A stretch of 64,000 bases of DNA from Papio anubis (taxonomy: Eukaryota; Chordata; Mammalia; Primates; Cercopithecidae), in contig NC_044981.1 in assembly GCF_008728515.1 (NCBI RefSeq), positions 108,553,702 through 108,617,701 of the forward strand. Direction: 5' to 3'. The notes beneath the pieces are model-generated. The model was not told where the DNA came from. It worked only from the letters and a program-made list of their open reading frames with translations, and ran no database searches. Numbering within the stretch: position 1 is the first letter of the stretch; each line of letters starts with the position of its first letter. The position numbers and the translations under genes are program-made. This document shows positions 11,500-23,470 of this stretch, one piece after another.

Positions 11500-12098
11500 T
11501 CCTCTAAGTAGAAACAACAGGCAGAGACTGTTCCCTGTCACAAGGGAGTAACTGGAACCAGACTTACTATTCCACTATGAACAAGTAGAAAACTACAGAA
11601 TATATGTGGCAACCATTTTTAGACATTGGACAACCACCAGGTCAGGACTGTGATCCCTAAGAGCAGGAAACACAGAGAACTTGGAGGCACTTTCCCAATG
11701 GGGATGCAGGGAGGAAATTCTAAACAGTGCAAGCATTGCAGGACTTTTCCTTAGTTCAGCTGAAGACAAGGTCCTTGTCCCATGGTCATGAAAGTTTAGG
11801 CTTGCAGACAGTTTGAAGACTAAGTAAAGCAGGGTTTTATTGGAAGAAAGGAAAAAAAAAAAAAAAAAAGAGGAGGGCGGGGGAAAAGGGACTCTACACA
11901 AGGCCAGAGTCCCTGCTGGGGCACTTCCCGCCTTGCTGTTTGAATCAGAGGTTCCTCACAAGAAGAGGAGGGGCCAGGCTCCTCCCCAGTGCAAAGGGCC
12001 CGATTTTCTGTGTCTCTACCCCAGTACACTGGCAGGCTGCAGCTTTGCCTGGGAGCCTCTCCCACCTGGCTGTCTCACAGGAGGCCTCATTGAATCAA
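11500..12098 (-). mobile_element. Probable ERV LTR-like segment
   Basis: On the minus strand the sequence has LTR architecture: a G/C-rich upstream part, a polypyrimidine run (A/G on the plus strand at 11845-11885), an AATAAAAC polyadenylation signal (plus-strand GTTTTATT at about 11832-11839), then an R/U5-like portion (CATGACCATGGGACAAGGACC). I do not recognise the family and both edges are approximate. An Alu follows at 12115. Confidence 0.45.
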
Positions 12099-12114
12099 AG
12101 AAATAGAGATCACC

Positions 12115-12410
12115 TGGGTGCGGTGACTCACGCCTATAATTCTAACACTTTGGGAGGCCAAAGTGGGAGGATCACCTGAGGTTGGGAGTTCCTGACCAAC
12201 ATGGAGAAACCCATCTCTACTAAAAATACAAAATTAGCCAGGCGTGGTGGTGCATGCATGTAATCCTAGCTACTTGGGAGGCTGAGGCAGGAGAATTGCT
12301 TGAACCTGGGAGGCAGAGGTTGCAGTGAGCTGAGATCGTGCCATTGCACTCCAGCCTGGGCAACAACAGCAAAACGCCATCTAAATAAATAAATAAATAA
12401 ATAAATAAAT
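12115..12410 (+). mobile_element. Alu: AluS-like SINE with (AAAT)n tail
   Basis: Full-length forward Alu beginning TGGGTGCGGTGACTCACGCC. Its 3' tail has become an (AAAT)n microsatellite (12383-12410). A perfect 16-bp target duplication AGAAATAGAGATCACC lies at 12099-12114 and 12411-12426. Confidence 0.96.
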
Positions 12411-12426
12411 AGAAATAGAGATCACC

Positions 12427-12589
12427 ATTCAGGGAGGCGAAGTCAGATGGAATTTGTAGAACAGTACTAAAGATGACAGAACAAGAAAACGCACCAGAAA
12501 TTTGTTTTGATCTCTTAGGTCTGTTTAGCATTTGGTAAACAATTCCTGGACATATGACATTTTAAAAGTGTGAATCGTCACCAAGGGTC
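12427..12589. other. Unassigned spacer
   Basis: No feature recognised. It may continue the LTR-like segment left of the Alu. Confidence 0.35.
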
Positions 12590-12903
12590 ACTTCCTGAAC
12601 GAAACTTTTAAATGACTTCCCATTACTCTAAAAAAACTACTCCAGTCTCAAAAAGTTGACTTAAATGTAAGCCCTGAATCATCTGCACGGTACTTGCATC
12701 TCTAGCCTCATCCACAACCAGTGTGAGGCAGCCTGGCCACCACTATCCCTTCAGTGGCTCCAGGGTACTAAAGTTATTGCAGGTCTTCAAATGCCCCATT
12801 CTGTTTTTCTTGATTCCACGTCTTTGAACATCGTCTTTCATCTGCCTGGATCTCTGGTCTCTCTTTCTCTATTTATCTTACGAAATCCTACTCTTCCTTC
12901 AGG
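12590..12903 (+). mobile_element. L2: LINE-2 3' region, left part
   Basis: Diverged L2 in forward orientation: TCTTTCATCTGCCTGGATCT ... CCTACTCTTCCTTCAGGTCTC. The match continues without a gap at 14271 on the far side of the L1 inserted at 12914-14260, so the two pieces are one L2 copy split by the younger element. Confidence 0.8.
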
Positions 12904-12913
12904 TCTCAGTTTT

Positions 12914-14260
12914 GTTTTTGTTTTTTTAAATTAATTAATTTATTTTTTATTATACTTTAAGTTCTAGGTTACACATGCACAACGTGCAGATTTGTTACAT
13001 ATGTATACATGAGCCACTTTGGTGTGCTGCACCCATTAACTCATCATTTACATTAGGTATATCTCCTAATGCTATCCCTCCCCCCCTCCCCCCACCCCAC
13101 GACAGATCCCGGTGTGTGATGTTCCCCTTCCTGTGTCCAAGTGATCTCATTGTTCAATTCCCACCTATGAGTGAGAACATGTGGTGTTTGGTTTTCTGTT
13201 CTTGCGATAGTTTGCTGAGAATGATGGTTTCCAGCTGCATCCATGTACCTACAAAGGACATGAACTCATCCTTTTTTATGGCTGCATAGTATTCCATAGT
13301 GTATATGTGCCACATTTTCTTAATCCAGTCTGTCACTGATGGACATTTGGGTAGGTTCCAAGTCTTTGCTATTGTGAATAGTGCCACAATAAACATACAT
13401 GTGCATGTGTCTTTATAGCAGCATGATTTATACCTCTTTGGGTATATACCCAGTAATGGGATGGCTGGGTCAAATGGTATTTCTAGTTCTAGATCATTGA
13501 GGAATCACTACACTGTCTTCCACAATGGTTGAACTAGTTTACAATCCCACCAACAGTGTAAAAGTATTCCTATTTCTCCACATCCTCTCCGGCACCTGTT
13601 GTTTCCTGACTTGTTAATGATCGCCATTCTAACTGGTGTGAGATGGTATCTCATTGTGGTTTTGATTTGCACTTCTCTGATGACCAGTGATGATGAGCAT
13701 TTTTTCATGTGTCTGTTGGCTGCATAAATGTCTTCTTTTGAGAAATGTCTGTTCATATCCTTTGCCCACTTTTTGATGGGATTGTTTTTTTCCTGTAAAT
13801 TTGTTTGAGTTCTTTGTAGGTTCTGGATATTAGCCCTTTGTCAGATGAGTAGATTGCAAAAATTTTCTCCCATTCTCTAGTACTCTGATGGTACTTTCTT
13901 TCGCTATGCAGAAGCTCTTTAGTTTAATTAGATCCCATTTGTCAATTTTGGCTTTTGTTGCCATTGTTTTTGGTGTTTTAGACATGAAGTCCTTGCCCAT
14001 GCCTATGTCCTGAAGGGTATTGCCTAGGTTTTCTTCTAGGGTTTTTATGGTTTTAGGTCTAACATTTAAGTCTCTAATCCATCTTTAAGTAATTTTTGTA
14101 AAAGGTGTAATGAAGGGATCCAGTTTCAGCTTTCTACATATGACTAGCCAGTTTTTCCAGCACCATTTATTAAAGAGGGAATCCTCTCCCCATTTCTTAC
14201 TTTTCTCAGGTTTGTCAAAGATCAGATGGTTGTACATGTGTTGGTATTATTTCTGAGGGC
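12914..14260 (-). mobile_element. L1: LINE-1 (L1PA type), 5'-truncated
   Basis: Reverse-oriented L1 of 1347 bp. It carries the whole 3'UTR (poly-T side at left, with CTCCTAATGCTATCCCTCC and a C-run at 13079-13096) and the C-terminal part of ORF2, whose reading frame ends at about 13154 on the minus strand. A perfect 10-bp target duplication TCTCAGTTTT (12904-12913 and 14261-14270) and a TTTT/AA cleavage context are the hallmark of endonuclease-primed insertion. ORF2 is frame-broken, so the copy is dead. Low divergence from the L1PA consensus suggests a catarrhine-age insertion. Confidence 0.93.
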
Positions 14261-14270
14261 TCTCAGTTTT

Positions 14271-14500
14271 AACATCAGTTCCCTGGTAAGTACTTTTACA
14301 GGAAACACAGTTATTGTTCCCTGCCCCATGTCTGGAGCTGCTTACTTTCCCTTTCCTAACCTGCTTCACAGTTAATTTAATGTGTCTCCTCCTCCCTGAT
14401 GGTCAGCAAGCCCATGGATGTTGGGTCCTGTTCTCTGTTGCCTCCAGCACAGTAGCTGGTCCATGATAGACTCATTGTAAATGTCAGGTGGAGTAAGTGA
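14271..14500 (+). mobile_element. L2: LINE-2 3' region, right part
   Basis: Continuation of the L2 interrupted by the L1: AACATCAGTTCCCTGGTAAG ... GTTCTCTGTTGCCTCCAGCA, then GTAGCTGGTCCATGATAGAC, matching the L2 3' end ('cctagcacagtgcctggcac' region) at low identity. Confidence 0.75.
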
Positions 14501-14564
14501 ACAAGCTCAGAGACAGAAGTTACTCTTGAATGGGTAGAAGGATACTTGTAATTTCTTCCTTTGA

Positions 14565-16678
14565 TTTTTTAAAAAAATTTATTCTAAAAAAAAATGGGAT
14601 ACATGTGCAAAATGTGCACTTTTGTTACATAGGTATACACATGCCATGGCAGTTTGGTGCACCTACAGACCCATCCTCTAAGTTCACTCCCTTCACCCTC
14701 CATCCCCCAACAGGCCCTGGTGTTTGTTGTTCCCCTCTCTGTGTCCACATGTTCTCATTGCTCAACTCCCATTTATGAGTGAGAACATGCAATATTTGGT
14801 TTTCTGTTCCTATGTTAGTTTGCTGAGAATGATGGCTTCCAGCTTCATCCATGTCCCTGTAAAGGACATGATCTCATTCTTTTTTATGGCTGCATAGTAT
14901 TCCATGGCGTATATATACCCCATTTTCTTTATCCAGTCTCTCATTGAGGGGCATTTGGGTTGGTTCCATGTCTTTGCTATCATAGATAGTGCTGCAATAA
15001 ACATATGGGCACATGTGTCTTTATAGTAGAATGATTTATATTCCTTTCGATAGACATCCAATAATAGGATTGCTGGGTCAAAGGGTATTTCCTTCTAGAT
15101 TCTTGAGGAATCGCCATACTGTCTTCCACAATGGCTGAACTAATTTATACTTCCACCAACAGTGCAAAAGTGTTCCTATTTCTCCACAGTCTTGCCAGCA
15201 TCTATTGTTTCCTGACTTTTTAATGATCATCAGTCTAACTGGCATGAGATGGTATCTCATTGTGGTTTTGATTTGCATTGCTCTGATCATCAGTGATGTT
15301 GAGTTTTTTCATATTTTTTTGGCTTCATAAATGTCTTCTTTTGAGAAGTATCTGTTCATATATTTTGTCCACTTTTCAATGGGGTTGTTTTTTTCTTTTA
15401 TATTTATTTAAGTTCCTTGTAAATTCTGGATATTAGAGCTTTGTCAAATGGGTAGACTGAAAAAAATTTCTCCTTTCTGTAGGTTGCCTGTTCACTCTGA
15501 TGACAGTTTCTTTTGCTGTGCAGAATTAATTAGATCTCATTTGTCAGTTTTGGCTTTTGTTGCAATTGCTTTTGATGTTTTTGTCATGAAGTCTTTGCCC
15601 ATGCCTATGTCCTGAATGCTATTGCCTAGGTTTTCTTCTAGAGTTTTAGTGGTTTTGGGTTTTACATCTAAGTCTTTAATTCCTCTTGAGTTAATTTTTG
15701 TATAAGGTATAAGGAAGGGGTCCAGTTATAGTTTTCTGCATATGGCTAGCTGGTTTTCCCAGTGCCATTTACTGAATAGCAAATTCTTTCCCCATTGCTT
15801 TTGTCAGGTTTGTTGAAGATCAGATGGTTGTAGATGTGTGGTGTTATTTCTGAGGTCTCTGTTCTGCTCCATTGGTCTATATGTCTGTTTTGGTATGAGT
15901 ACCATGCTGTTTTGGTTACTGTAGCCTTGTAGTATAGTTTGAAGTCAGGTAGCATGATGTTGTTCTTTTTGCTTAGGATTGTCTTAGCTATACAGGGTCT
16001 TCTTTAATTCCATATGAAATTTAAAATAGTTTTTTTCTAATTCTGTGAAGAATGTCCATGGTAGTTTGATGGGAATAGCATTGAATCTGTATATTACTTT
16101 GGGCAGTATGGACATTTTCACAATATTGATTCTTTCTATCCATGAGGATGGAACGTTTTTCCATTTGTTAGCATCTTCTCTAATTTCCTTGAGCAGTAGT
16201 TTGTAGTTCTCCTTGAAAAGGTCCTTCACATTTGTTGTTAGCTCTATTCCTAGGTATTTTATTCTCTTTGTAGTGATTGTGAATGGTAGTTCACTCATGA
16301 TTTAGCTCTCTGCTTTTCTATTGTTGGTGTAAAGGAATGCTTGTGATTTTTTCACATCGATTTTCTATCCTGAGACTTTGCTGAAACTACCTATCAATTT
16401 AAGGTGGTTTGGGACTCAGATCATGGGGTTTTCTAAATATACAATCATGTCTTTTGCAAACAGAGGCAATTTGACTTTCTCTCTTCCTATTTGAATACCT
16501 TTATTTCTTTCTTCTGCTTGATCGCCCTGGCTAGAACTTCCAATACTATGTTGAATAGGAATGGTGAGACAGGGCATCCTTGTCTTGTATTGGTTTTCAA
16601 AGGGAATTCTTCCAGCTTTTGCCCATTTAATATGATATTGACAGTGGATTTGTCCTGAATAACTCATATTATTTTACT
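14565..16678 (-). mobile_element. L1: LINE-1 (primate L1P type), 5'-truncated
   Basis: Reverse-oriented L1 of about 2.1 kb. Its 3'UTR starts near 14590 (GGGATACATGTGCAAAATG) and it runs through the cysteine-rich C-terminal domain of ORF2 up to the reverse-transcriptase region near 16600 (the palm motif reads as FAKDM rather than the usual FADDM, a loss of a catalytic aspartate). Multiple frameshifts and stops make it inactive. It is more diverged than the L1 at 12914 and probably older. No clear target duplication is visible. Confidence 0.93.
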
Positions 16679-17950
16679 AAAAGCATTAAAAATGGTGGAT
16701 GTGGATAACTATGCACATAATGTTGTAATATTTCTAGCAAGAAATTAAAAGATAGTACTTGATTGGATATGAATGATAAAGACGGGGCTATATATTTTAA
16801 TAGTGGCTGATCAATAAACATACACTTTGGAGGTTGATTACTTCTATGCTTATTTTGGTAATGTTTGAGCTTTTTTGGTTACTTTTGCACTAGTAGCTCC
16901 TCCAGATATTGGTCAATACTCCTTCCACTCATTAGTTAAAAAAATTACAATTCCCCTTTAGTATGACCTGTTTAGAATATTTATTTTACCTCAAATACTT
17001 ACATAATTTAAATAGCAAGAAAATGTTACTCATATAGAAGTTGGAGGGAAAATTCAGACTAGAAAGTTCTGCTTTGGAAATATTTGTACAGAAATATCTT
17101 TCTTAGGACTTTAGCTTAAGAAAATATTTTTGATGGAATGATTTTGGAGAAAATATTTGAGAGTTTTGAAAAATCACATTCTTTACTCTATTTAATAACA
17201 ATTTTGTAAGTCTGAAATTCAACAGACTGGATTTAGATCTCACATTACCTCACAAACCCAAAGGAACCCTTGGTATGCCACTGCTTTGTTTATAAATAAA
17301 TAATCTTGGGCACTTTTGAATTAAAACAGGAAAACTAACTCATTTAGTTGCCTTTGTAACATGGTAAGTGTATGTTTTCCCCAGGGGATAGCAGTTTTTA
17401 GCTGTGTTACTAATTCTTGCTTATGTATAGAGATCAAGAAAATATTTTTGGTGGTTAGGTATGTTTCAACTAACAATATATGCATCTCAGACAGTTGGCT
17501 TTGTTTATTGATGTTTCTCTTTTAATTTCAGAAACTATAAATCTTTTTTAAAAAGTCTTTCTTGTGTTCCGTTTTTCTACTTATATTAAAATCAAAGATC
17601 AACAGGATTTTCACCAGATTTACACAACTCAAGATTAAATTGAGAAAGGATGGCTACAAATATATTTTTATCATAAAGATAGCTTATCTTGATATTCTTG
17701 GAAAACCCTTTAATTTAAATGAATATATTTTCTTAGTAGGTTTATTTGCTGTGAGGCAAATATTTTGGCTATTTTCCACATGCAAATGCTTGATCACTAA
17801 TTGTTCACAAGATTCTCATAGAGACTAGATGTGACTTCTGAGATCTTCTTGATACAGTGTTACTGAGAACTGTATTAATCAAATTTACCATTAAATATGT
17901 AATCCTGTTTAAATCCATGTCCCTACAAGATCTTTACAAGGCTATAATGT
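16679..17950. other. Unassigned AT-rich non-coding DNA
   Basis: No gene or repeat recognised. One frame of 88 codons (17562-17828) has no domain and ordinary AT-rich composition. Confidence 0.5.
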
Positions 17951-17961
17951 GATTTTTAAAT

Positions 17962-18279
17962 CATTATTATTATTATTATTATTATTGTTGTTGTTGTTGT
18001 TGTTGAGATGGAGTCTTGCTCTGTCACCCAGTTTGGAGTGCCGTGGCAAGATCTCAGCTCACTGCAACCTCTGCCTCTTGGGTTCAAGCAATTCCCTGCC
18101 TCTACCTCCCTAGTAGCTGGGATTACAGGTGCCCGCCACCAGGACTGGCTGATTTTTGTGTTTTTAGTAGAGATGAGGTTTCACCATCTTGGCCAGGTCT
18201 TGAAATCCTGAACTCGTGATCTACCTGCCTTGGCCTCCCAAAGTGCTGGGATTAAAAGCGTGAGCCACCACACCCAGCC
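17962..18279 (-). mobile_element. Alu: AluS-like SINE with (ATT)n/(GTT)n tail
   Basis: Complete reverse Alu. The tail side carries a compound microsatellite (ATT)n(GTT)n at 17963-18004. An 11-bp target duplication GATTTTTAAAT flanks it at 17951-17961 and 18280-18290. Confidence 0.96.
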
Positions 18280-18290
18280 GATTTTTAAAT

Positions 18291-18988
18291 TATTATGTGT
18301 AAAAGAGAAGCATTTGCCTGATTTATTAAAAGAGTTGTACCTATGTGGAATTGGCTTTCAATAAGTTTTACAAATACACTCTCCCAATACACCTGGGTTT
18401 AACTTTTAGGATTTATTTTTAATATATGATTATTTTTTGGAAATTAAGCTTTGTGTAACCCTGTGGAATGTAAACTTTTATTGCAATGCTTTATAAATCA
18501 ATCTAAAACTTATGAAAAAGCGTCAAGAAAAGAACAAGATATTTTTCCTCAACCATTAGAAAGGAGCCTGCCAATCTGATATTCTAATAGATGTAAAAAC
18601 TTTGAATGTATTTCCTAAAACCAAGAACATTCCCTGCATAACCACAATACTGTGACAGATAAAATAACACTGATGTGTTTCTACCACCTATTTATCATGC
18701 CCCATTCAAGTTTCAGCATTTTCCCAATAAAGTTCTTTTTAGCAGAAAGATCTAATTCAGATTCAAACCCTTCATTTAGTTGTCAAATTTCCTTAGTCTC
18801 TTTCAATCTGATGCAGTTTTTCAGTCTTTCTTTGACTTCTAGGCCTTTGATTGTTATGGGAACTACAGGCTAGTTATTTTTTAAAGTACTGTCAATTTTA
18901 ATTTGTCTGATGTTTCCTTGGGATTAGATTCAGTTTATCCATCTTTGTTAGGGATATAAAAGAAACGATGCTGTGTCCTCATTGCATC
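18291..18988. other. Unassigned non-coding DNA
   Basis: No recognised gene or repeat; AT-rich. Confidence 0.5.
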
Positions 18989-19715
18989 TGCTGTGGTTTG
19001 GATCCCATCAAAACTCATATTGAAATTTGATTCTCAGGATGACAGTTTTGGGAAGTAGAGCTTGGTGGGAGATGTTTGGGTCCTGGGGGAGATCCTTCAT
19101 GAATAGATTGATGATGGTTCAGAGGAGTAAGTTATTTCTTATGTGGGACTGAATTAATTGCTGTGAGAGTGGGTGGTTTCCTCTCATATTTGGTCTGTTT
19201 GCATACATCCACTTCCCCTTTCATTTTCCACCATGAGTTAAAGTGGCACAAAACTCTCACCAGATGAGCTGCCTGCTCTTGGACTTCTCAGCCTCCAGAA
19301 TCATGAGCCAAATACAGTCGTGTGTTGCATAAGGAGCTTTCGGCCAACAATAGACAGTATATATGAGAGTGGTCTCACAAGATTCAACATCGTATTTTTA
19401 CTGTACCTTTTCTATGTTTAGAAGTGTTTAGATACACATTTATTATTGTGTTAAAGGTGCTTACAGTATTCAATACAGTAACATGCTCTACAGGTTTATA
19501 GCCTAGAAACAATAGGCTATATGCCATATAGCCTAGGTGTGTAGTAGTACCATCTAGTTGTGTGTAAATACACTCTTTAAGCTCACACAGTGTCAAAACC
19601 ACTTAATAATTTCTCAGAATGTGTCTCCATTGTTAAGCATGACTGTAAACTTTTTTCTTTATAAATTACCCAATCTTGGATACTTTGTTATAGCAACACA
19701 AAATGTACAAAAACA
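18989..19715 (+). mobile_element. MaLR LTR (MLT1 type), interrupted
   Basis: ERVL-MaLR LTR starting TGCTGTGGTTTGGATCCCAT and ending ATAGCAACACAAAATGTACA. The normally contiguous 'gagccaaataaacctttttt' segment is split at its TA by a DNA transposon (19315-19645). Excluding that insert the LTR is about 395 bp, normal for MLT1. No internal region is present, so it is a solo LTR. Confidence 0.85.
19315..19645. mobile_element. Tigger-like (Tc1/mariner) non-autonomous DNA transposon
   Basis: A 331-bp element with terminal inverted repeats: it starts CAGTCGTGTGTTGCATAAG and ends GTTAAGCATGACTG. The direct TA target duplication (19313-19314 and 19646-19647) is diagnostic of the Tc1/mariner superfamily. 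It lies within the MaLR LTR and is therefore younger. The internal sequence (CATAGCCTAGGTGTGTAGTA and relatives) matches a Tigger-derived miniature element I remember but cannot name exactly. It encodes no transposase. Confidence 0.8.
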
Positions 19716-20801
19716 ACATTCAATGGGTAGAACCACTTTTCTTTGTCCGATTTTTGGTAATGTTTATTGTAATCACTTGATTTAAGTGGTGCTCATCTTC
19801 TCCAACTGCAAATTTATTCTTTTTCCATTTGTTATTAATAAGTAATTTTGAAACTAGGCAGCTCCTCTGTTCTTTACTTATCTTTGCTAATTTAATCATA
19901 CATTTATAGAATTTAAGAAAAATTTAATGTGTTATTATTTATATTTTTCCCAGATTTAGCTAGAGTAAATTCAAGCCGGCTTTTCTGTCCTTCTGACACC
20001 CCTATTGTTTTATTTTATGAATTTTTTTTTGCTTTCTTGCATGACAAGAAGTACCAGGCACATCTTATATTTCCCAGCTCTATCCCTGGATTCAGTCATT
20101 TCTCCAAAGAACCAAGGTTTTTGTAAAAGAAAAATGACACATAGAAGCCAAGGTCTGGTGATACGAGTGCTCATGACTGTTGTGGGAGTGGCTTGCTGCT
20201 CTACATCCTTTCAAGTGGAGAGAGCTATACATGCTTATATATTTATTTCTGTTCTAGATTTTGTTCGTTTATTGACTCCTTACCGTAGACTTCGACTTCC
20301 CATGCTGGGCTAGGAAGTATAGATGCCCTCCTAACCCCACTTGGACCCAACACCTGTGCCAGGCCATGTCCCCAAATAGATTTTCTGTTCACACTGTGTG
20401 GATAACCTCCATACTAACCCCATTAGATTTCTACATATCACATCAGGCTACCATTATGTCCAAATTGTCTTTATCTTCTCCGAAAAAAAAAATGACTTTA
20501 GGATTAAATATTTCTGGATGAAAAGAGAAAAGAAAGAGAAGAGAATGAGGAAGAGAAGAAAAATACTGAATTATTCAGGAAAGATAGGAAAAGAGAAGAG
20601 AACAAAAGAACTTTAAAAATGTCATCTCAGTATCTTCTGGCTTTCATAGATTGAGATAAGAATTATTCAGTTATTCTTTCCTTTTTATTTAATGTTCCCT
20701 TTACTCTGCATGATTTTTAAAAATTACTATTTTTAGCAATTTGATTATGATGTTTCTTGGTGTGGGTTTTCTGGTGTCTATTTCAAATATGAACTAAGCT
20801 T
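19716..20801. other. Unassigned non-coding DNA
   Basis: No gene or repeat family recognised. A purine-rich patch lies at about 20520-20600. An open frame of 102 codons at 20005-20313 has no domain and no splice or promoter context. Confidence 0.5.
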
Positions 20802-21095
20802 CTTGATGTCTTTATAAAAAGGGGAAATTTGAATACGTATACACAGCGGAAGAATGCCACATGACATTAAAGGCAGAGATTGGAGTGATACAACAGAAGC
20901 TAAGGAATGCCAAGAAATACCCCAAGTTAGGAGGCAGGTATAAAAAAGATTTTCTCCCATAGCTTCAATGGAATCAACTTCACCAATACCTTGATCTCTG
21001 AATTCTTGCCTCCAGACTATTAGATACTAAATTTCTGTTGTTCTGAGCCACTCCATTTGTAGTATTTTGTTACAGCAGCTCCAGCAAATGAATAG
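20802..21095 (+). mobile_element. MaLR LTR (MLT1 type), 5'-truncated
   Basis: The 3' part of an MLT1 LTR: GGGGAAATTTGAATACGTAT, GGCAGAGATTGGAGTGATAC, CTGAATTCTTGCCTCCAGAC, then TAAATTTCTGTTGTTCTGAG and the end TACAGCAGCTCCAGCAAATG. Well diverged. Confidence 0.85.
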
Positions 21096-22642
21096 AGGTA
21101 GGTTTCCTTTTATCATCAAATTTGTAAAATATTTGGCCATTGTAAGTTAATGTATTTTGATTCCTATACATGAGTCACTGTGTAAATTTCTAGTCTTTAC
21201 TCGCAGTAGCTCCTTCTTCCTTGGTAGTCTGCCTCACACATGACTGCTGGAGCCGACTCCTTGTCCTCTGGTTTTTGTTTCTTCCACTTTGTTGTACCCT
21301 GTCTGCTTTAGATCCTACTCTATTTACCATAATTCAGAAAGTGCATTTAGGCCAAAAGTCAGGGCGATTGTAGTGTTCACTTCATTTGTATTACTTCTGT
21401 CAGAGGGCACAATTCTTTGTCCTTCTGTCATTAGTGAAAAGAGTTGTTTTAATAATTTTATCTCATTTTTAGTTATTTTTAATAACAAGAGGATACTTTT
21501 GATCCCAGTTACTCTACCATAGCTGGAAGTAGTAGTACTACATCATTATTTTCAGAGATCGAATAATTTGGTTTACTAATTCACCTGATATTTAGACAAT
21601 GGGTATAGATTTATCTTCTAAATACATTTTATATTTAGAATATGTAAAGTTTTACTCTTGTCCAATTTAGAAAAGCTATTTTTAATAAAGAAGTAGAAAA
21701 GGAAGTGCTAGTATTTATTAAGGATTATTGATCCTTTTTAGACACAAAGACATAAATTAAGCCCATCAGGTCTTTGGAGAAGCATCATTATCAAAATTCT
21801 AAGCAACTTTGTGATTTTCTTATGAATTTACCAGTGTAGGCTTTGAAAGTTTTTCTTTCATTCTCTAAAAATAGTAATAATCTTTTTTCATTAATTTTAT
21901 TTAAGGAGTCCTGAAGAGATACTGATTTGGAATCATTCTATCATTGGAAGTCTTGCATAACAATGAACAAAAGTTGACCAAAGTATGTTCAAAATTTCAT
22001 TTCCTTTCATTCAAAAGCTTTATTTGATTGAGAAACTGATATTGGTACAAATACTAATCATAACCAGAGATGATTCCCTCAATGGTTAGAAAAATAACAA
22101 AAATATTTTAATGCTTGGTTCTCATATGTAAAAAATATGAGAATCTTCAAACAAACAGAGATACACAAATTATATAAAGACTAATAAGAAAACAGGTTCC
22201 AGACTTTTTATCAGCTGCACCTGAAAGATACACAAATTCTGACATCTACTACATGTCAATTTTGTGATTCAAAATCAGATTTCACCGTTGTTATTACCCA
22301 AAACAGACTTGGCCGTAAAAACAGAGTTTCTGAGCAAAACTGAAGAGCTCTTCACCATGTAGGAGATTTGCCAGAGGAGTCAAGTGAAATCGAACTTAGC
22401 ACTTAGCCTGTCCAAGTCCAGACAAGGTATGCCACTGGACTGCATGTTTCTGTTGACTTTGATGACAGAACACAGGTGAATTATAACTTAATGGAACATT
22501 TAATGATGACTTTCAAAGAAGACTTTGAGACAAATTCATTCAGAAAAAAACAATACTTGTAAAGAAAGCAAGGGAGTCACATTCCAAAAGGAAAGAGTTG
22601 TCAAATATAAAACAAAGCAAAGGACAAATGTAAAAATTTGCA
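21096..22642. other. Unassigned non-coding DNA
   Basis: No gene recognised. A segment at 22270-22560 is less A/T-rich and could be a degraded repeat or pseudogene, but no protein family can be read from either strand. A short hairpin (TTCTCATAT/ATATGAGAA) sits at about 22119-22144. Confidence 0.45.
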
Positions 22643-22935
22643 TTTTTTGAGAGAAAGGGTCTTACTCTGTCACTTAGGCTCCTGTAAAGTGGCGTGATCA
22701 TGGCTCACTGAAGCCTTAAACTGCTGGCCTCAAGCAATTCTTTCACCTCATCCTCCCAAGTAGATGGAACTACAGAGGCGCACCACTAAGCCCAGCTAAT
22801 TAAAAAAAAAAAAATTGTAGAAATGAGGTCTCACTACATTGCCTAGGCTTGTCTCGAACTCCTGGCCTCAAATAGTCCTCCTATCTCGGCCTCTCAAAGT
22901 GCTGAGATTACAGGTGTGAGCCAGTGCAATCAGCC
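22643..22935 (-). mobile_element. Alu: AluJ-like SINE
   Basis: Old, strongly diverged full-length reverse Alu. It shows GATCATGGCTCACTGAAGCC, CCTGGCCTCAAATAGTCCTC and the end GGTGTGAGCCAGTGCAATCA. The middle A-rich linker reads TAATTAAAAAAAAAAAAATT. Confidence 0.92.
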
Positions 22936-23281
22936 AAAATGTAAAATTAATGGTTACTTAGTGTGTATTCACCTGCTTACAGTTAAAAACTGGTCATTTT
23001 TTCAAATGTCATATTCATATTCATAAGCAATATGACATGTCTTCAAGTACCAACACATCAAAAAATAACAATGAAATTGCTTATGTTAAGAAGTCTGGTT
23101 TAACAAAAATACTCACTATGTTATTATTGTGAGGACAAGGATCCGTCAAGGTGACTCCTTATTTTTAATTTATCATGAGATATACTTTTTCTTCCCCTTG
23201 AATGAGGTATGTGAAGTATATAGTTTCAGTACTGGCAACAGGACAAATGTCAGATAGCATTCTATATAACGTATTATCTCT

Positions 23282-23470
23282 GTTCCTTAGGCAAGATTTT
23301 TACCTTCTTTGTGCTCCAGATTTCTCACCTATAAAAAGTGAATGGTAATAAAGTTATATTTCTCAGTGAATTGTTATAAGGATTAAATTTGTGCTCGGCA
23401 GTGCCTGCAATATCGTGAGCAGTACAAAAATGTTTTCTGTTACTGTTATTATGTTGATGGAGATGATTCA
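23282..23470 (+). mobile_element. MIR: MIR SINE fragment
   Basis: Forward MIR 3' half: CCTTAGGCAAGATTTTTACC, TTCTCACCTATAAAAAGTGA, GAATTGTTATAAGGATTAAA, then AGTGCCTGCAATATCGTGAG, in canonical order with high divergence. Confidence 0.8.

Noticed and set aside
22270..22560. Possible processed pseudogene
   Set aside because: No protein family could be read from either strand, and there is no poly-A tail or flanking duplication.
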